Below, piece after piece: positions 53,260 to 62,083 of a stretch of DNA of 64,000 nt. This DNA comes from an uncultured Shimia sp. (GTDB taxonomy: Bacteria > Pseudomonadota > Alphaproteobacteria > Rhodobacterales > Rhodobacteraceae), in NCBI RefSeq assembly GCF_947493595.1, contig NZ_CANLRL010000001.1, forward strand, positions 744,001-808,000, given 5' to 3'. The notes beneath the pieces are model-generated. The model searched no databases. It was not told the origin of the DNA and saw only the letters and a program-made list of their open reading frames with translations. How positions within the stretch are numbered: position 1 is the stretch's first letter; each line of letters begins with the position of its first letter. The position numbers were made by a program, and so were the translations under genes.

Positions 53260-54234
53260 ATGGCAGGTGGTTTGCTGGCGTTGTTGGATGATGTGGCCTC
53301 GATAGCCAAAGTGGCGGCGGCTTCGATTGACGATGTGGCGGCGGGCGCGGCCAAAGCGAGCGCCAAGGCGGCGGGCGCAGTGATCGACGACGCGGCGGTG
53401 ACGCCAAAATACCTGCATGGGTTTGAAGCCAAGCGTGAACTGCCGATTATCTGGAAAATCGCTAAAGGCTCGATCAAGAACAAGCTGCTCATTCTGTTGC
53501 CGGTGGCTTTGCTGTTGGCCAACTTTGCACCCTGGTTGATTTCGCCACTGTTGATGATTGGCGGGGCGTATCTGTGTTTTGAAGGCGCTGAGAAGGTGCT
53601 GCACGCCTACCTGCCGCATGACGATCATCACGGCAGTGAGGATGTGGAGAGCGACGATCCGGCGCATCTGGAAGAGAAAAAGGCAGCCGGGGCGATCAAA
53701 ACAGACTTCATCCTGTCCGCAGAGATTATGACCATCATTTTGTCGGGCATTCCGGAGAGCAACTTTTGGATGGAAGCGGCTACTTTGGCAGTGGCTGGCG
53801 TGGGCATCACCGTGGCGGTTTATGGCTCTGTGGCGCTGATTGTGAAAATGGATGATGTTGGCTTGGCAATGTATGCCGGTGGTCGCTTGTCACTGACCCG
53901 CACCCTGGGCCGTTGGCTGGTGCGTGGGATGCCCTATTTCATGAAGCTGCTGACCATTGTCGGCACGGCGGCAATGCTTTGGGTGGGTGGTTCGATCGTG
54001 ATCCACGGTATGGAAGAATTGGGCTTTGGCTGGCTGGGTCACCACATTCACGACCTCGCCTATGCGGCGGGCCACATGGTGCCCGCGGCCTATGAGGGCT
54101 TTGTCGAATGGACCACCAAAGCGGCGCTGGATGGCGTGTTTGGTCTAGTACTGGGGGCGGCACTGATCCCGGTGGCAACCAAGGTGATTGCGCCGATCTG
54201 GGGCGCGGTGAGCGGCAAGAAGGCGGCGCATTAA
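53260..54234 (+). CDS. DUF808 (YedI-like) membrane protein
   Basis: This 324-aa inner-membrane protein has the N-terminal signature MAGGLLALLDDVASIAKVAAASIDDVAAGAAKASAKAAGAV, then KIAKGSIKNKLLILLPVALLLA, EKVLHAYLPHDD, TDFILSAEIMTIIL and several further membrane segments. The family is unstudied beyond the name. ATG 53260 is behind AAAGGAGTGCGTAAG. It carries the conserved element (copy B) in its leader. Confidence 0.9.
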   Translation: MAGGLLALLDDVASIAKVAAASIDDVAAGAAKASAKAAGAVIDDAAVTPKYLHGFEAKRELPIIWKIAKGSIKNKLLILLPVALLLANFAPWLISPLLMIGGAYLCFEGAEKVLHAYLPHDDHHGSEDVESDDPAHLEEKKAAGAIKTDFILSAEIMTIILSGIPESNFWMEAATLAVAGVGITVAVYGSVALIVKMDDVGLAMYAGGRLSLTRTLGRWLVRGMPYFMKLLTIVGTAAMLWVGGSIVIHGMEELGFGWLGHHIHDLAYAAGHMVPAAYEGFVEWTTKAALDGVFGLVLGAALIPVATKVIAPIWGAVSGKKAAH

Positions 54235-54327
54235 ATGCGCGTTGATGGAGCGCTGCCGGTGATCCGGGAGGTGCGTCCCTGGTATTCAAGATGGATTGGA
54301 ACGCGGTCCGTCCACCCGGAGCGTCAT

Positions 54328-54669
54328 ATGCGCTTCATCGACTTTGCCTCCACGCTTTCCGCTTTTGACGCGCGCATGACACTTGCGCCACGTGTTCAGC
54401 AAGAACTTGTGGCTTTCTTGGATGTGCGGCTTAAGATTGCAAAACGTGCAAGAACGCGAGCTTCCAGTGTTGTAGGCAGACTGGGTAATGCTCTGTCAGG
54501 CGAACATCCGGACTATTTGAGGCTGACGGCCAGCGAATTGCAGGATGTTCTTCATCTCCTAGGCGTGGAGGCGGATGACATCGTCGATCAACATACTTTG
54601 TTTGATTTGCGAGTGGATGTCGCTGAAGAGGCATTTTTGAAAATACGAGATCACACCTCTGCGAAATGA
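54328..54669 (+). CDS. Hypothetical protein
   Basis: This 113-aa soluble protein is mostly helical. I do not recognise a family. Visible stretches are FASTLSAFDARMTLAPRVQQELVAFLDVRLKIAKRA and LTASELQDVLHLLGVEADDIVDQ. ATG 54328 behind CGGAGCGTCAT is preferred. ATG 54235, just after the DUF808 stop (TAAATG), would add 31 residues and is an alternative; translational coupling would then apply. Confidence 0.55.
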   Translation: MRFIDFASTLSAFDARMTLAPRVQQELVAFLDVRLKIAKRARTRASSVVGRLGNALSGEHPDYLRLTASELQDVLHLLGVEADDIVDQHTLFDLRVDVAEEAFLKIRDHTSAK

Positions 54670-54698
54670 TTCCATTCCTAGGGTTTGCCTGAATTCAA

Positions 54699-54736
54699 TT
54701 GACTTCCTCACCAGGGTGGATTTGATTTGATCAAAT
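54699..54736 (+). promoter_or_regulatory. Candidate promoter and palindrome of the GNAT gene
   Basis: TTGACT (54699) is followed at 17 bases by TTGATT. The perfect 12-bp palindrome ATTTGATCAAAT (54725-54736) overlaps that -10, as a repressor site would. Confidence 0.4.
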
Positions 54737-54759
54737 TTTAGCAGGTGAGAGTTTGAGTT

Positions 54760-55212
54760 ATGGTGTTGGTGGTAAAAAAGGCGGCGCAGGAAGATGCGAG
54801 CGTGGTGGCGGAGTTTGTCTACGCACTGTTGAAAGAGCTGACCGGCAGCGAAGACATAGACCGTGAGGGTATGTCTGCCACGGCAGAGGCGCTATTGCGG
54901 CGCGGGACGATCACCGCCTTTGTGGCCTATCGGGACACGACACCGGTGGGGGTGATCTCCTTACATGAGTGCGCTGCGATTTATGCCGGAGGCGTGTTTG
55001 GCGAGATTTCCGAGCTCTATGTGACGCCGGCCTACCGGTCGCAGGGCGTGGCGGCGGATTTGCTGTCGGCCGCGCAGGCGGAAGGTGTTGCGCGGGGCTG
55101 GAAGCGGTTGGAAGTTGGCGCGCCAACGCAGCCGCAATGGCATCGAACTTTGGCGTTTTACGAAGGACAAGGTTTTTTGGAAACCGGGCCGCGGCTGCGG
55201 CGGTTGATTTGA
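54760..55212 (+). CDS. GNAT-family N-acetyltransferase
   Basis: This 150-aa protein has the GNAT core: VVKKAAQEDASVVAEFVYALLKEL, the strand GGVFGEISELYVTPAYRSQGVAADLLSAAQ with the acetyl-CoA pyrophosphate loop RSQGVA, and WHRTLAFYEGQGFLETG near the end. The substrate cannot be told from sequence. Confidence 0.85.
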   Translation: MVLVVKKAAQEDASVVAEFVYALLKELTGSEDIDREGMSATAEALLRRGTITAFVAYRDTTPVGVISLHECAAIYAGGVFGEISELYVTPAYRSQGVAADLLSAAQAEGVARGWKRLEVGAPTQPQWHRTLAFYEGQGFLETGPRLRRLI

Positions 55213-55247
55213 TGCGCCCATGAACCTGTGATTACAACGGAACGGAA

Positions 55248-55655
55248 TTACGCTTCATCAACGCCAGTCCAATCTTGGTGGCCTCTGGCGTTGAGCATGG
55301 AGGACATGCGGAAGCGTCCGTCTATGTTGTGTAACAAGGCCGTGGACGTGTAGGGCGCAGTTGCGAGGTTTGGGCCGCTGAGCATGCGGGTTCGAAAGGT
55401 TCCAAGCCAGGTGCCGTCTGGGCATTCTTCCAAAGTGATTGGGACGCGGTCGATAAGGTCCATGTTCATCATTTCCACGGCAAGTCGATATTGCTGGAAG
55501 TTGTGCGCTACGGCATCTTCGGTTCTGAGCACAATCGGCTTGAGCTTTGTGATCAATGAAAACGGCAAGATCAGGCGCGCGCGCCATTGCTCGAGGTCGT
55601 TCCCCGTAAAGGCGTGGGAAATATCTGTGAGAAAATGCTCAAACTCAGTATCCAT
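55248..55655 (-). CDS. Hypothetical protein, NTF2-like pattern
   Basis: This 135-aa protein reads FEHFLTDISHAFTGNDLEQWRARLILPFSLITK and RMSSMLNARGH. The layout resembles NTF2-like/SnoaL small domains, but I cannot name it. ATG 55655 is preferred over a TTG two codons earlier; no strong ribosome site is seen for either. It lies 74 bp upstream of plsC on the same strand. Confidence 0.55.
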   Translation of the reverse strand: MDTEFEHFLTDISHAFTGNDLEQWRARLILPFSLITKLKPIVLRTEDAVAHNFQQYRLAVEMMNMDLIDRVPITLEECPDGTWLGTFRTRMLSGPNLATAPYTSTALLHNIDGRFRMSSMLNARGHQDWTGVDEA

Positions 55656-55729
55656 GCGCAAAGTTGTACGCCTGTTCCAAGGTTAATGCGAGTGTCTCGG
55701 TGCCAAGAGTGGTTTTGAGTTGCGGGTGG

Positions 55730-56476
55730 TTAGGGGTGTTCCGTGACTTCGCCGGTTTGCGCGTCGTAGGCCGTGGCCATGGCTGCGCGAAGACGGGCAA
55801 CGGCGACGTCGGTGTTTTCCTCGGCGTCAAAGCGCATCTGGTCGAGTACGTCGATGTGGATGGTGCCCTTGAACGGGAAGAACTTGCCACGTGGCAGGAG
55901 CGTGTCGGAGTGGCTGATGACAAAGGGGCGTACAGCGCGGCCGGTTTGTTGCGCGATCAGCACGGCGCCAGCTTTGAACGGGGCCAGGCCCGGTTTGGTG
56001 GAACGGGTGCCTTCGACAAACAGGATGGGCGAGCGGCGTACTGGCATCGCAGCTATGGCGTCTGTCAGGGATGAGAGCGCGTCGCGGCCCTTTTGGCGGT
56101 CGATTTTCAGGAGACCTGCGCCTTCAAAGCCGCGTTTGAGGAGGGCGGCTTCGCAGAGTTCTTTCTTGGCGCCGAAGGTGACCCATTTCTCGTCCGGGAT
56201 CACGTGCAGCATGGAGAAGCCATCAAGGTGGCTGCGGTGGTTTACAGCGATGATGGAGTTGCTGTCAGTGCGCAGGGCTTCAATCGCGGCGTCGGAGATT
56301 TCGACTTTCACGTCGAGGAACCACAATAGCCAGGAGCAGCAGCGCGACACGGTGCGCCAGAACCAGCCGCGAAAGCCGGGGCGTTTGCCGCAGACGGTGG
56401 GGATGAAGGCCACAAACAGGAAGATAAACGGGCCGGTGAGGACCAAGAGGCAGCGCTTTAGAAGGGTGGCGAGCAT
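55730..56476 (-). CDS. plsC: 1-acyl-sn-glycerol-3-phosphate acyltransferase
   Basis: This 248-aa membrane-bound enzyme makes phosphatidic acid from lysophosphatidate. It has an N-terminal hydrophobic helix (LVLTGPFIFLFVAFIP), the catalytic NHRSHLDGF (HX4D), the substrate motif FVEGTRS, and the later FKAGAVLIAQQTG region. It could be a specialised paralogue, since these genes are often multiple in one genome. Confidence 0.88.
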   Translation of the reverse strand: MLATLLKRCLLVLTGPFIFLFVAFIPTVCGKRPGFRGWFWRTVSRCCSWLLWFLDVKVEISDAAIEALRTDSNSIIAVNHRSHLDGFSMLHVIPDEKWVTFGAKKELCEAALLKRGFEGAGLLKIDRQKGRDALSSLTDAIAAMPVRRSPILFVEGTRSTKPGLAPFKAGAVLIAQQTGRAVRPFVISHSDTLLPRGKFFPFKGTIHIDVLDQMRFDAEENTDVAVARLRAAMATAYDAQTGEVTEHP

Positions 56477-56614
56477 GGCGGGTCCTGTGTGGCGGGGCGT
56501 CGGATGGCTGATAGAGACTTACGGCGGGTAAAGATAGGGGGGAATTGGGGTAGGTACGGGGGCAGTGGTGTCGGCGTAGAGATGACATGCGTGGACTGCA
56601 CTGGGGGTGAGGCT

Positions 56615-56705
56615 CAAGACGGTGGTCAAGCTGGGGGCCAGCCCCCAGACCCCCGGGATACTTCTGGCAAGAAGAAAACGGGGGCGGCACGGGCCACCCC
56701 CTGAA
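56615..56705. repeat. GC-rich intergenic repeat-like element
   Basis: CTGGGGGC-CA-GCCCCCAG (56631-56648) is a perfect 8-bp hairpin with almost no loop. It is followed by ACCCCCGGGATACTTCTGG and a second G/C-rich block. From memory, similar hairpins with CCCCCGGGATA-type flanks recur in intergenic regions of Rhodobacterales genomes. There is only one copy in this window. Confidence 0.4.
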
Positions 56706-56892
56706 GGAACCCCGATGAGGTTTCTCCTTGCGCGGCCATCGGCTTCCCAGCCTGTGCCGCGGTGCAAGCTTGTGCCCTTATGGTTAATGAAAGGTTACTG
56801 CTTCTTTCTTAAGGGGTAAGGGCGCCACCCGTTTTCTGCTGGTGCTGCGCGCTCCTTGGCGAAGGCAACCAAATGCACGTCTGCGCGTGGTA

Positions 56893-56926
56893 ACAAAAAA
56901 AGGCGCCTCAAAATGAAGCGCCTTTT
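56893..56926 (-). terminator. Terminator downstream of tkt
   Basis: The stem GGCGCTTC / GAGGCGCC (one mismatch) with a short ATTTT loop is followed on the minus strand by TTTTTTTGTT. Confidence 0.85.
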
Positions 56927-56946
56927 CAATTGGATATACGTCGAGC

Positions 56947-58968
56947 TTACAGCAGGTCTTTGACCTTCTGGGCCACGTTTGTCGCGGTGATACCGAATTT
57001 CTCAAACAACTCACCCGCTGGAGCGGAGGCACCGAAGCCGTCCATGCCAACAAAGTCAGATTTGCCTGGACGGGCGCGTTCGCCCAGCAGCCATTGATCC
57101 CAGCCGCCATTGCGCACGGCCGCCTCAACGCCAACACGCACAGCGGCGCCAGCTGGCAGCACTTTGCGGCGGTAGTCTTCGTCCTGAGCAGCAAACAGCT
57201 CCATACACGGCATGGAGACCACGCGGGTGCCGATGCCTTCGGCCTCAAGCAGTTTCTTGGCTTCCATGGCGGTGGAGACCTCGGAGCCGGTGGCGATCAG
57301 GATGGCCTGACGTTTGCCTTCGGCTTCGGCCAGAACGTAGCCGCCTTGGGCGGTGAGGTTCTTCAGCTTGTGCTCTGTGCGCAGGGTAGGCAGGTTTTGA
57401 CGGGTCAGCGCCATCACCGATGGGGTGTCCTTGGAGGTCAGGGCAATTTCCCAAGCCTCGGCGGTTTCCACGGAATCAGCCGGACGGAACACATAGGTGT
57501 TTGGTGTTGCGCGACAGATTGCCAGATGCTCAACCGGCTGGTGGGTTGGGCCGTCTTCACCCACGCCGATGGAGTCATGGGTCATGACAAACACGGTTGG
57601 GATTTTGCTCAACGCGGCCAGACGCATGGAGGGGCGTGCGTAATCGGTGAAGCAGAAGAAGGTGCCGCCATAGGGGCGGATACCGCCGTGCAGCGCCATG
57701 CCGTTCATCGCCGCGGCCATGCCGTGCTCACGGATGCCCCAATAGACGTAACGACCTTTGCGATTGTCGGTGTCAAACACACCCAGATCAGCGGTCAACG
57801 TGTTGTTGGAGCCGGTCAGGTCAGCAGAGCCACCCACGGTTTCCGGCATGATCGGGTTGATCGCAGCCAGCGCCATTTCGGAAGACTTCCGGGTGGCCAC
57901 AGTTGGCAGGTTTTCGGAAATCTGCTTTTTCAGCGCTTTGACAGTTGCCGACAGCTTGTTAGGGGCCTCTAGCGCGTAGGCGCGGTTGAAGCGGTCCTGT
58001 TTCTGCTTGGAAGCTTCGGAGAAGCGACCTTCCCAAGCTTCGCGATCTGCGGCGCCACGGGAGCCAATGGCTTCCCACTGGGATTTGACGTCAGCGGGCA
58101 CTTCGAACGGCGCGGAGGTCCAGCCGTAGCCTTCTTTGGCAGCTTTCATCTGATCCGCATCGGTCAGCGCGCCGTGGCCTTTGGACGTGTCCTGTGCCGC
58201 GTGACCAATCGCGATGTGCGTTTTGCACGCGATCATCGAAGGTTTCTTGGTTTTCTTGGCAGCTTCGATGGCGGCGTCGATCGCTTCCGGATCGTGGCCG
58301 TCGATTTCCTGTACGTGCCAGCCGGATGCTTTGAAGCGCTTGACCTGATCGGTGCGGTCAGACAGCTCTACGGTGCCATCGATGGTGATGTTGTTGTTGT
58401 CCCAGAAGACAATCAGGTTGCCAAGCGAATGGCGACCGGCCAGGCCGATGGCCTCTTGGGAGATGCCTTCCATCAGGCAGCCGTCGCCTGCAATCACATA
58501 GGTTTTGTGATCCACCAGCTTGCGGCCATATTGTGCGCGCTGGATTTCCTCGGCCATGGCAAAACCCACGGCGTTGGCGATGCCTTGACCCAATGGACCG
58601 GTGGTGGTTTCCACAGCATCCAACAGGAAGTTTTCCGGATGGCCTGCGGTCAATGCGCCGGATTGGCGGAAGTTTTTCACCTGCTCGTGGGTGACCTGCT
58701 TGTCGCCCATGAGATAGAGCAGGGAGTAGATCAGCATGGAGCCGTGGCCGGCGGACAGGATGAAACGGTCGCGGTCCGGCCAGCTTGGCGCAGCCACGTC
58801 AAATTTCATGTGCTTTTCAAACAGCACGGTGGCCACGTCGGCCATGCCCATGGGCATACCGGAGTGACCGGAGTTTGCAGCGGCAACCGCATCCAGCGTC
58901 AGGGCGCGAATGGCGGTGGCTTTCATCCAGTGTTCTGGGTTTTTTTCACGCAGTGCGGCGATATCCAC
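56947..58968 (-). CDS. tkt: Transketolase
   Basis: This 673-aa thiamine-diphosphate enzyme of the pentose phosphate pathway has the ThDP motif from [18 protein letters not shown] to NNITIDG, an N-terminal [14 protein letters not shown], and [19 protein letters not shown] with the conserved Glu. [13 protein letters not shown] is also present. The first codon is GTG 58968 behind AAGGAGCGCATCC. It is divergent from the coiled-coil/zapA pair, sharing a 253-bp region in which I see no further gene. Confidence 0.96.
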   Translation of the reverse strand: MDIAALREKNPEHWMKATAIRALTLDAVAAANSGHSGMPMGMADVATVLFEKHMKFDVAAPSWPDRDRFILSAGHGSMLIYSLLYLMGDKQVTHEQVKNFRQSGALTAGHPENFLLDAVETTTGPLGQGIANAVGFAMAEEIQRAQYGRKLVDHKTYVIAGDGCLMEGISQEAIGLAGRHSLGNLIVFWDNNNITIDGTVELSDRTDQVKRFKASGWHVQEIDGHDPEAIDAAIEAAKKTKKPSMIACKTHIAIGHAAQDTSKGHGALTDADQMKAAKEGYGWTSAPFEVPADVKSQWEAIGSRGAADREAWEGRFSEASKQKQDRFNRAYALEAPNKLSATVKALKKQISENLPTVATRKSSEMALAAINPIMPETVGGSADLTGSNNTLTADLGVFDTDNRKGRYVYWGIREHGMAAAMNGMALHGGIRPYGGTFFCFTDYARPSMRLAALSKIPTVFVMTHDSIGVGEDGPTHQPVEHLAICRATPNTYVFRPADSVETAEAWEIALTSKDTPSVMALTRQNLPTLRTEHKLKNLTAQGGYVLAEAEGKRQAILIATGSEVSTAMEAKKLLEAEGIGTRVVSMPCMELFAAQDEDYRRKVLPAGAAVRVGVEAAVRNGGWDQWLLGERARPGKSDFVGMDGFGASAPAGELFEKFGITATNVAQKVKDLL

Positions 58969-59221
58969 GGATGCGCTCCTTCGGTTAAGGGGTTGTGTTG
59001 ACCGGTTACTAGCAGTTTCGCGCTCAATAGCAAGCTGGCAGGCGTGTTAGCGGTAAAAATGAGCGGGTTACGACACAAGGCAATCTGTCGGATAGGGGGC
59101 GCAATTTGCAATTTCAACGGCTAATATCAGACCATTGAGCGTCGTTCTTTGATTCGTTAAGAAGGACAGGCGCGCTTAAGAACGCGGGTCACTAAGAACC
59201 GGACCGGAAAGGACGAGGCAT

Positions 59222-60031
59222 ATGAGCGACATCAGCGAACTGGAAAGCAGGCTGACGGCGGCGCTTGAACGCATAGCGCGCGGCGTTGACGGCATGCAGG
59301 CTGTGGTTGCTGAGCCCGAAGAGGGTGAAGACGTACAGGCATTGCGTCGGGCATTGGAAAACGAGGCGCTGGTGACGGCGCAAATGGAAGAACGTGTGCG
59401 GGCTTTGACTGCGCGGCAGACCGAGCTTGAAGAAGAGTTGGGTGCAGCGCAGGCCGCTCAGAGTGAGGCGGAAGACGCCTTGAAAACCGCAGAAGGCAAA
59501 GCGGAGGAAACCTCTGCGTCTTTGTTGGCGGCAGAAGCACGGGCGGAAGCGGCGGAAACCGCAGCGGCAGCCGCAGCAGATGCGGCGGAAGAGGCGGCCG
59601 AGATTGCTGGCAGTTCTGCAGATGAGACCGCGGACCCGGCGCCAGCGGAAGATGGTGCGTTGGCTGCGGCGGTGGAAGAAAATCGCGTGATGCTTGGCGA
59701 GTTGGGCAAACGTCTGCGCCGGTTGCGGCAGATGGCGCGGCGGGAACGCTCTGCCAATCAGGTGCTGCGCGAGCAAGTTGAGAAAGAGGGCATGGTGGAT
59801 CCGTCTGCTGTGAACGAAGCCTTGAAAGCCGATCTTGATACGTTGAGCGCCTTGCGCGAAGCCGAGAGCGCGGAAACAGCCGTGATCCTGGCGGAGCTGC
59901 GTCCTTTGGTGCATGGCATGGCGAGTGCCGCTCTTGACGACGATTCATCAGAAGACAGCGAAGCGGTTGAGGCCGTTTCAGATGAGACCGCCGCATCGGT
60001 TGAAGACAGCAAAGAAACGGGAGACGCCTGA
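59222..60031 (+). CDS. Acidic coiled-coil protein upstream of zapA
   Basis: This 269-aa acidic, alanine- and glutamate-rich protein is made almost wholly of heptad-like helix (~35-120, then ~140-190), with the more conserved stretch LGKRLRRLRQMARRERSANQVLREQ at ~160-185. The C-terminal ~30 residues are acidic and probably disordered. There is no signal or membrane segment. The stop overlaps the zapA start (TGATG). I infer a role with ZapA at the division ring, but know of no assigned function. Confidence 0.7.
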   Translation: MSDISELESRLTAALERIARGVDGMQAVVAEPEEGEDVQALRRALENEALVTAQMEERVRALTARQTELEEELGAAQAAQSEAEDALKTAEGKAEETSASLLAAEARAEAAETAAAAAADAAEEAAEIAGSSADETADPAPAEDGALAAAVEENRVMLGELGKRLRRLRQMARRERSANQVLREQVEKEGMVDPSAVNEALKADLDTLSALREAESAETAVILAELRPLVHGMASAALDDDSSEDSEAVEAVSDETAASVEDSKETGDA

Positions 60032-60426
60032 TGCCTGAAGTACAGATTGAAATTGGCGGTCGCGTTTTTGAAGTGGCCTGTCAGGAAGGTGAACAGCACT
60101 TTCTGCGGGCGGCGGCGCAAATGGTGGATGAACAGGCACGGGTGCTTGTTGGGCAAGCCGGTCGCATTCCCGAGGCGCGTATGTTGTTGATGTCGGGGTT
60201 GATGTTGGCTGACAAGACCGCTGGGTTGGAAGATCAGCTGCGCGATGCGGAAGCCAAGATTGCCGCGCGGGACAAAGAAATTCAGGCACTGCATGAGACG
60301 CCAAAGGCCGCGCCTGAAAAGGTGGAAGTGCCGACCATTCCTGAGGAAGTGACGCAGACGCTGGCTGAGATGGCGGCGCGTGCGGAAAGTCTCGCGGATC
60401 TGGTGGAAGAGAAGGCGGCGGGCTAA
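60031..60426 (+). CDS. zapA: Cell division protein ZapA
   Basis: This 131-aa protein has the N-terminal ZapA fold (VQIEIGGRVFEVACQEGEQHFLRAAAQMVDEQARVL, then RMLLMSGLMLADKTAGLEDQL). A coiled coil and a longer C-terminal tail than in E. coli follow. ZapA binds and bundles FtsZ filaments. It is translationally coupled to the coiled-coil gene upstream by a one-base overlap. Confidence 0.92.
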   Translation: MPEVQIEIGGRVFEVACQEGEQHFLRAAAQMVDEQARVLVGQAGRIPEARMLLMSGLMLADKTAGLEDQLRDAEAKIAARDKEIQALHETPKAAPEKVEVPTIPEEVTQTLAEMAARAESLADLVEEKAAG

Positions 60427-60445
60427 TTTCCGCTCCGTTTGAAAG

Positions 60446-60478
60446 TAAAAAAGCCCCGTCAATTTGGCGGGGCTTTTC
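60446..60478. terminator. Bidirectional terminator between zapA and grxD
   Basis: AAAAGCCCCG / CGGGGCTTTT (10-bp stem) with a 7-nt loop has A/T-runs on both sides. Confidence 0.9.
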
Positions 60479-60498
60479 AGTTGGATATGATGTGAAGC

Positions 60499-60861
60499 TT
60501 AGGCGTTGGCTTCGCGGATTTTGTCGGCCGCGTCTTTGTCAAATGCCACGCCGTTGTCGGTGAACAGCGTGTCGAGTTCGCCGGATAGGGTCATTTCGGT
60601 GATGATGTCACAGCCGCCAACAAACTCACCTTTGACGTAGAGCTGTGGGATGGTGGGCCAGTCGGAGTAATCCTTGATGCCCTGACGGATTTCCTCATCC
60701 GCCAGCACGTTCACGTCGGCGTAATCTACCGCCATGTAGTTCAGAACGCCTGCCACGCGGGAGGAGAAGCCACACTGCGGCATGTCCTTGGTGCCTTTCA
60801 TGAACAGCACCATGTCGTTGGCTTTTACAATCTCGTCAATGCGGTCTTTAACGTCGGTCAT
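60499..60861 (-). CDS. grxD: Monothiol glutaredoxin Grx4
   Basis: This 120-aa monothiol glutaredoxin has the CGFS active site (Cys30, [10 protein letters not shown]). It also has the TVP-like [19 protein letters not shown] and the C-terminal glutathione-binding region. It carries and transfers [2Fe-2S] clusters, often as a heterodimer with BolA, whose gene lies upstream in the same operon. ATG 60861 was chosen; its ATGA overlaps the stop of a 50-codon ORF. Confidence 0.95.
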   Translation of the reverse strand: MTDVKDRIDEIVKANDMVLFMKGTKDMPQCGFSSRVAGVLNYMAVDYADVNVLADEEIRQGIKDYSDWPTIPQLYVKGEFVGGCDIITEMTLSGELDTLFTDNGVAFDKDAADKIREANA

Positions 60862-61010
60862 GTCTTTCTCCGTTTCCAAGCGCGGTATCGTAGCTGCCGT
60901 TCGACGCGCCAGAACCTAGGCCCATATTTCATCAGTTTTCGGACCTCACATATGGTGATGGCCACCATATAGGCAAGATCAATTAGTTTTAGCAGCGCCC
61001 ATACGGCCAT
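60858..61010 (-). CDS. Small ORF (50 aa) between bolA and grxD
   Basis: The predicted 50-aa peptide is hydrophobic at first ([20 protein letters not shown]) and strongly basic later ([15 protein letters not shown]). The stop codon overlaps the grxD start as ATGA, a classic coupling arrangement. The ATG lies 21 bp after the preceding gene's stop, within the same strand run bolA-61032 gene-this-grxD. The ribosome site is weak (TTGGAACG). There is no homology evidence available to me. It could be a real membrane-anchored peptide or a coupling leader. Confidence 0.5.
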   Translation of the reverse strand: MAVWALLKLIDLAYMVAITICEVRKLMKYGPRFWRVERQLRYRAWKRRKT

Positions 61011-61031
61011 CGTTCCAAGAGGGCCGTCCAC

Positions 61032-61244
61032 TCAGCGCTTACCATTGCGTTCTTCCAGTCGCCGGTTTTTGGCGATGATGGCGTCCATACTGTCGTTGTC
61101 CAGTGGGTGATGCCGCACTTCGCTAGACTTCGGTTTGATTTTACTCAAGCTGGAGCGTTTGTTCCGCTTAATAAAGGCTTCAGCACAGGCCGCGCCCACC
61201 ACCAGAACCAGTATCCCAACAACAATGGTGGTGACTGATGGCAC
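61032..61244 (-). CDS. Small membrane protein between bolA and grxD
   Basis: This 70-aa protein has one membrane helix at the start (TTIVVGILVLVVGAACAEAFI) and a basic, polar C-terminal part (KRNKRSSLSKIKPKSS, NRRLEERNGKR). It has no recognisable domain. The GTG start overlaps the bolA stop by one base (TAGTG), so it is translated after bolA. Its place in the BolA/Grx4 operon hints at a link to iron-sulfur handling, which is not shown by the sequence itself. Confidence 0.7.
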   Translation of the reverse strand: MPSVTTIVVGILVLVVGAACAEAFIKRNKRSSLSKIKPKSSEVRHHPLDNDSMDAIIAKNRRLEERNGKR

Positions 61245-61480
61245 TACTCAGGCGCCTTGGTGGTCAGCGCAAGGGCATGTAGCTCACCAGTAGAGCCGTC
61301 CATTTTGCCTTTGAGCGCGGCGTAGACGGCGCGTTGTTGCTGCACGCGGTTTTTGCCGCGGAAGCTTTCGTCAATCACCATCGCGGACATATGCACGCCG
61401 TCGGTGCCGCCAACCTGAATGTCGGCGTCCGGGAAGGTCTCGCGCAGGAGTTCCTCGATTTCGTGAGCGGTCATTGGCAT
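61244..61480 (-). CDS. BolA family protein
   Basis: This 78-aa protein has the BolA fold: HEIEELLRETFPDADIQVGGTDGVHMSAMVIDESFRGKNRVQQQRAVYAALKGKM, ending LHALALTTK. His residues at the expected cluster-ligand positions are present. BolA proteins bind [2Fe-2S] with CGFS glutaredoxins. A second ATG (61474) is possible. It is first in an operon of four overlapping or close genes. Confidence 0.93.
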   Translation of the reverse strand: MPMTAHEIEELLRETFPDADIQVGGTDGVHMSAMVIDESFRGKNRVQQQRAVYAALKGKMDGSTGELHALALTTKAPE

Positions 61481-61546
61481 TGTGAGCTATTCCTTTGTGT
61501 CGTTGCTCAAAAATGTAAGTGGCCCGCTGCGGCTCTGCAAGGCGAT

Positions 61547-62068
61547 TTAGAGGAAGGTCGCAAGTGATTGCAGGTAGGCGGGCACGTCGGCGAGGGCGTC
61601 CTGTACCTCGGGGTCTTCAAAATCATGCACTGACTTCGGGTCTGGCGGGGAAAGGGCGGCAATCAGGAACTTACCCTGACGCTTGGAGCTCTCTGGGATG
61701 GGCAGGTGGCTGGCTTCCTGCAGGAGCAACAGGGCTTCGTGGATGGGCCGTAGGACGCGTAGGGCGTAGGTCATATGCTCCAGAAGATCCGGATCATCAC
61801 GCCAGGTTTCGCCATCAAACAGCTCTTGCGTCACGCGTTGGCCGGCCCCGGCGCATTGGTAGGCGACGCAGCCGCCAAAACCTTTGGGCAGGAGATCGTC
61901 GTGGATCGCACAATTGAGGCAGCTGTCGGAAAGGTTGGGGCAGGGCGTGTCGGCGCGTTTGAGCAGGGCGAAGTCTTCGTTAGCGTCAAAAGGGTAAGCA
62001 ACACAGCAGAGTGCGGCGCATTGGCTGCAGTCATCGCTCAGGGTCGGCAAGGTGACGGGCAATGTCAT
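61547..62068 (-). CDS. Cysteine-rich protein (YkgJ-like cysteine cluster)
   Basis: This 173-aa protein has nine cysteines in its first ~75 residues (CSQCAALCC, CPNL, SCLNC, GGCVAYQC), a layout like metal or Fe-S cluster binding YkgJ-type proteins. The C-terminal half is helical and free of Cys. The function is unknown. It is on the same strand as purL and next to the BolA/Grx4 operon. Confidence 0.7.
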   Translation of the reverse strand: MTLPVTLPTLSDDCSQCAALCCVAYPFDANEDFALLKRADTPCPNLSDSCLNCAIHDDLLPKGFGGCVAYQCAGAGQRVTQELFDGETWRDDPDLLEHMTYALRVLRPIHEALLLLQEASHLPIPESSKRQGKFLIAALSPPDPKSVHDFEDPEVQDALADVPAYLQSLATFL

Positions 62069-62083
62069 GGCAAAGGGCCTGCG

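Larger units (their letters stand above)
56477..56946. other. Intergenic region with GC-rich repeat and tkt terminator
   Basis: I see no gene in these 470 bp; the short open frames lack ribosome sites and sensible composition. The region holds the GC-rich repeat-like block at 56615-56705 and the tkt terminator at 56893-56926. TTAA-TGAAAGG-TTAC near 56783 differs from the CtrA consensus by one base. Confidence 0.6.

Noticed and set aside
54722-54734. Possible FNR/FnrL box (TTGAT...ATCAA) before the GNAT gene
   Set aside because: The half-sites are separated by three bases, not four, and the GNAT gene has no anaerobic link.
56489-56819. Short open frames in the plsC-tkt gap
   Set aside because: Low-complexity translations across the GC-rich repeat, without ribosome sites or conservation signals.
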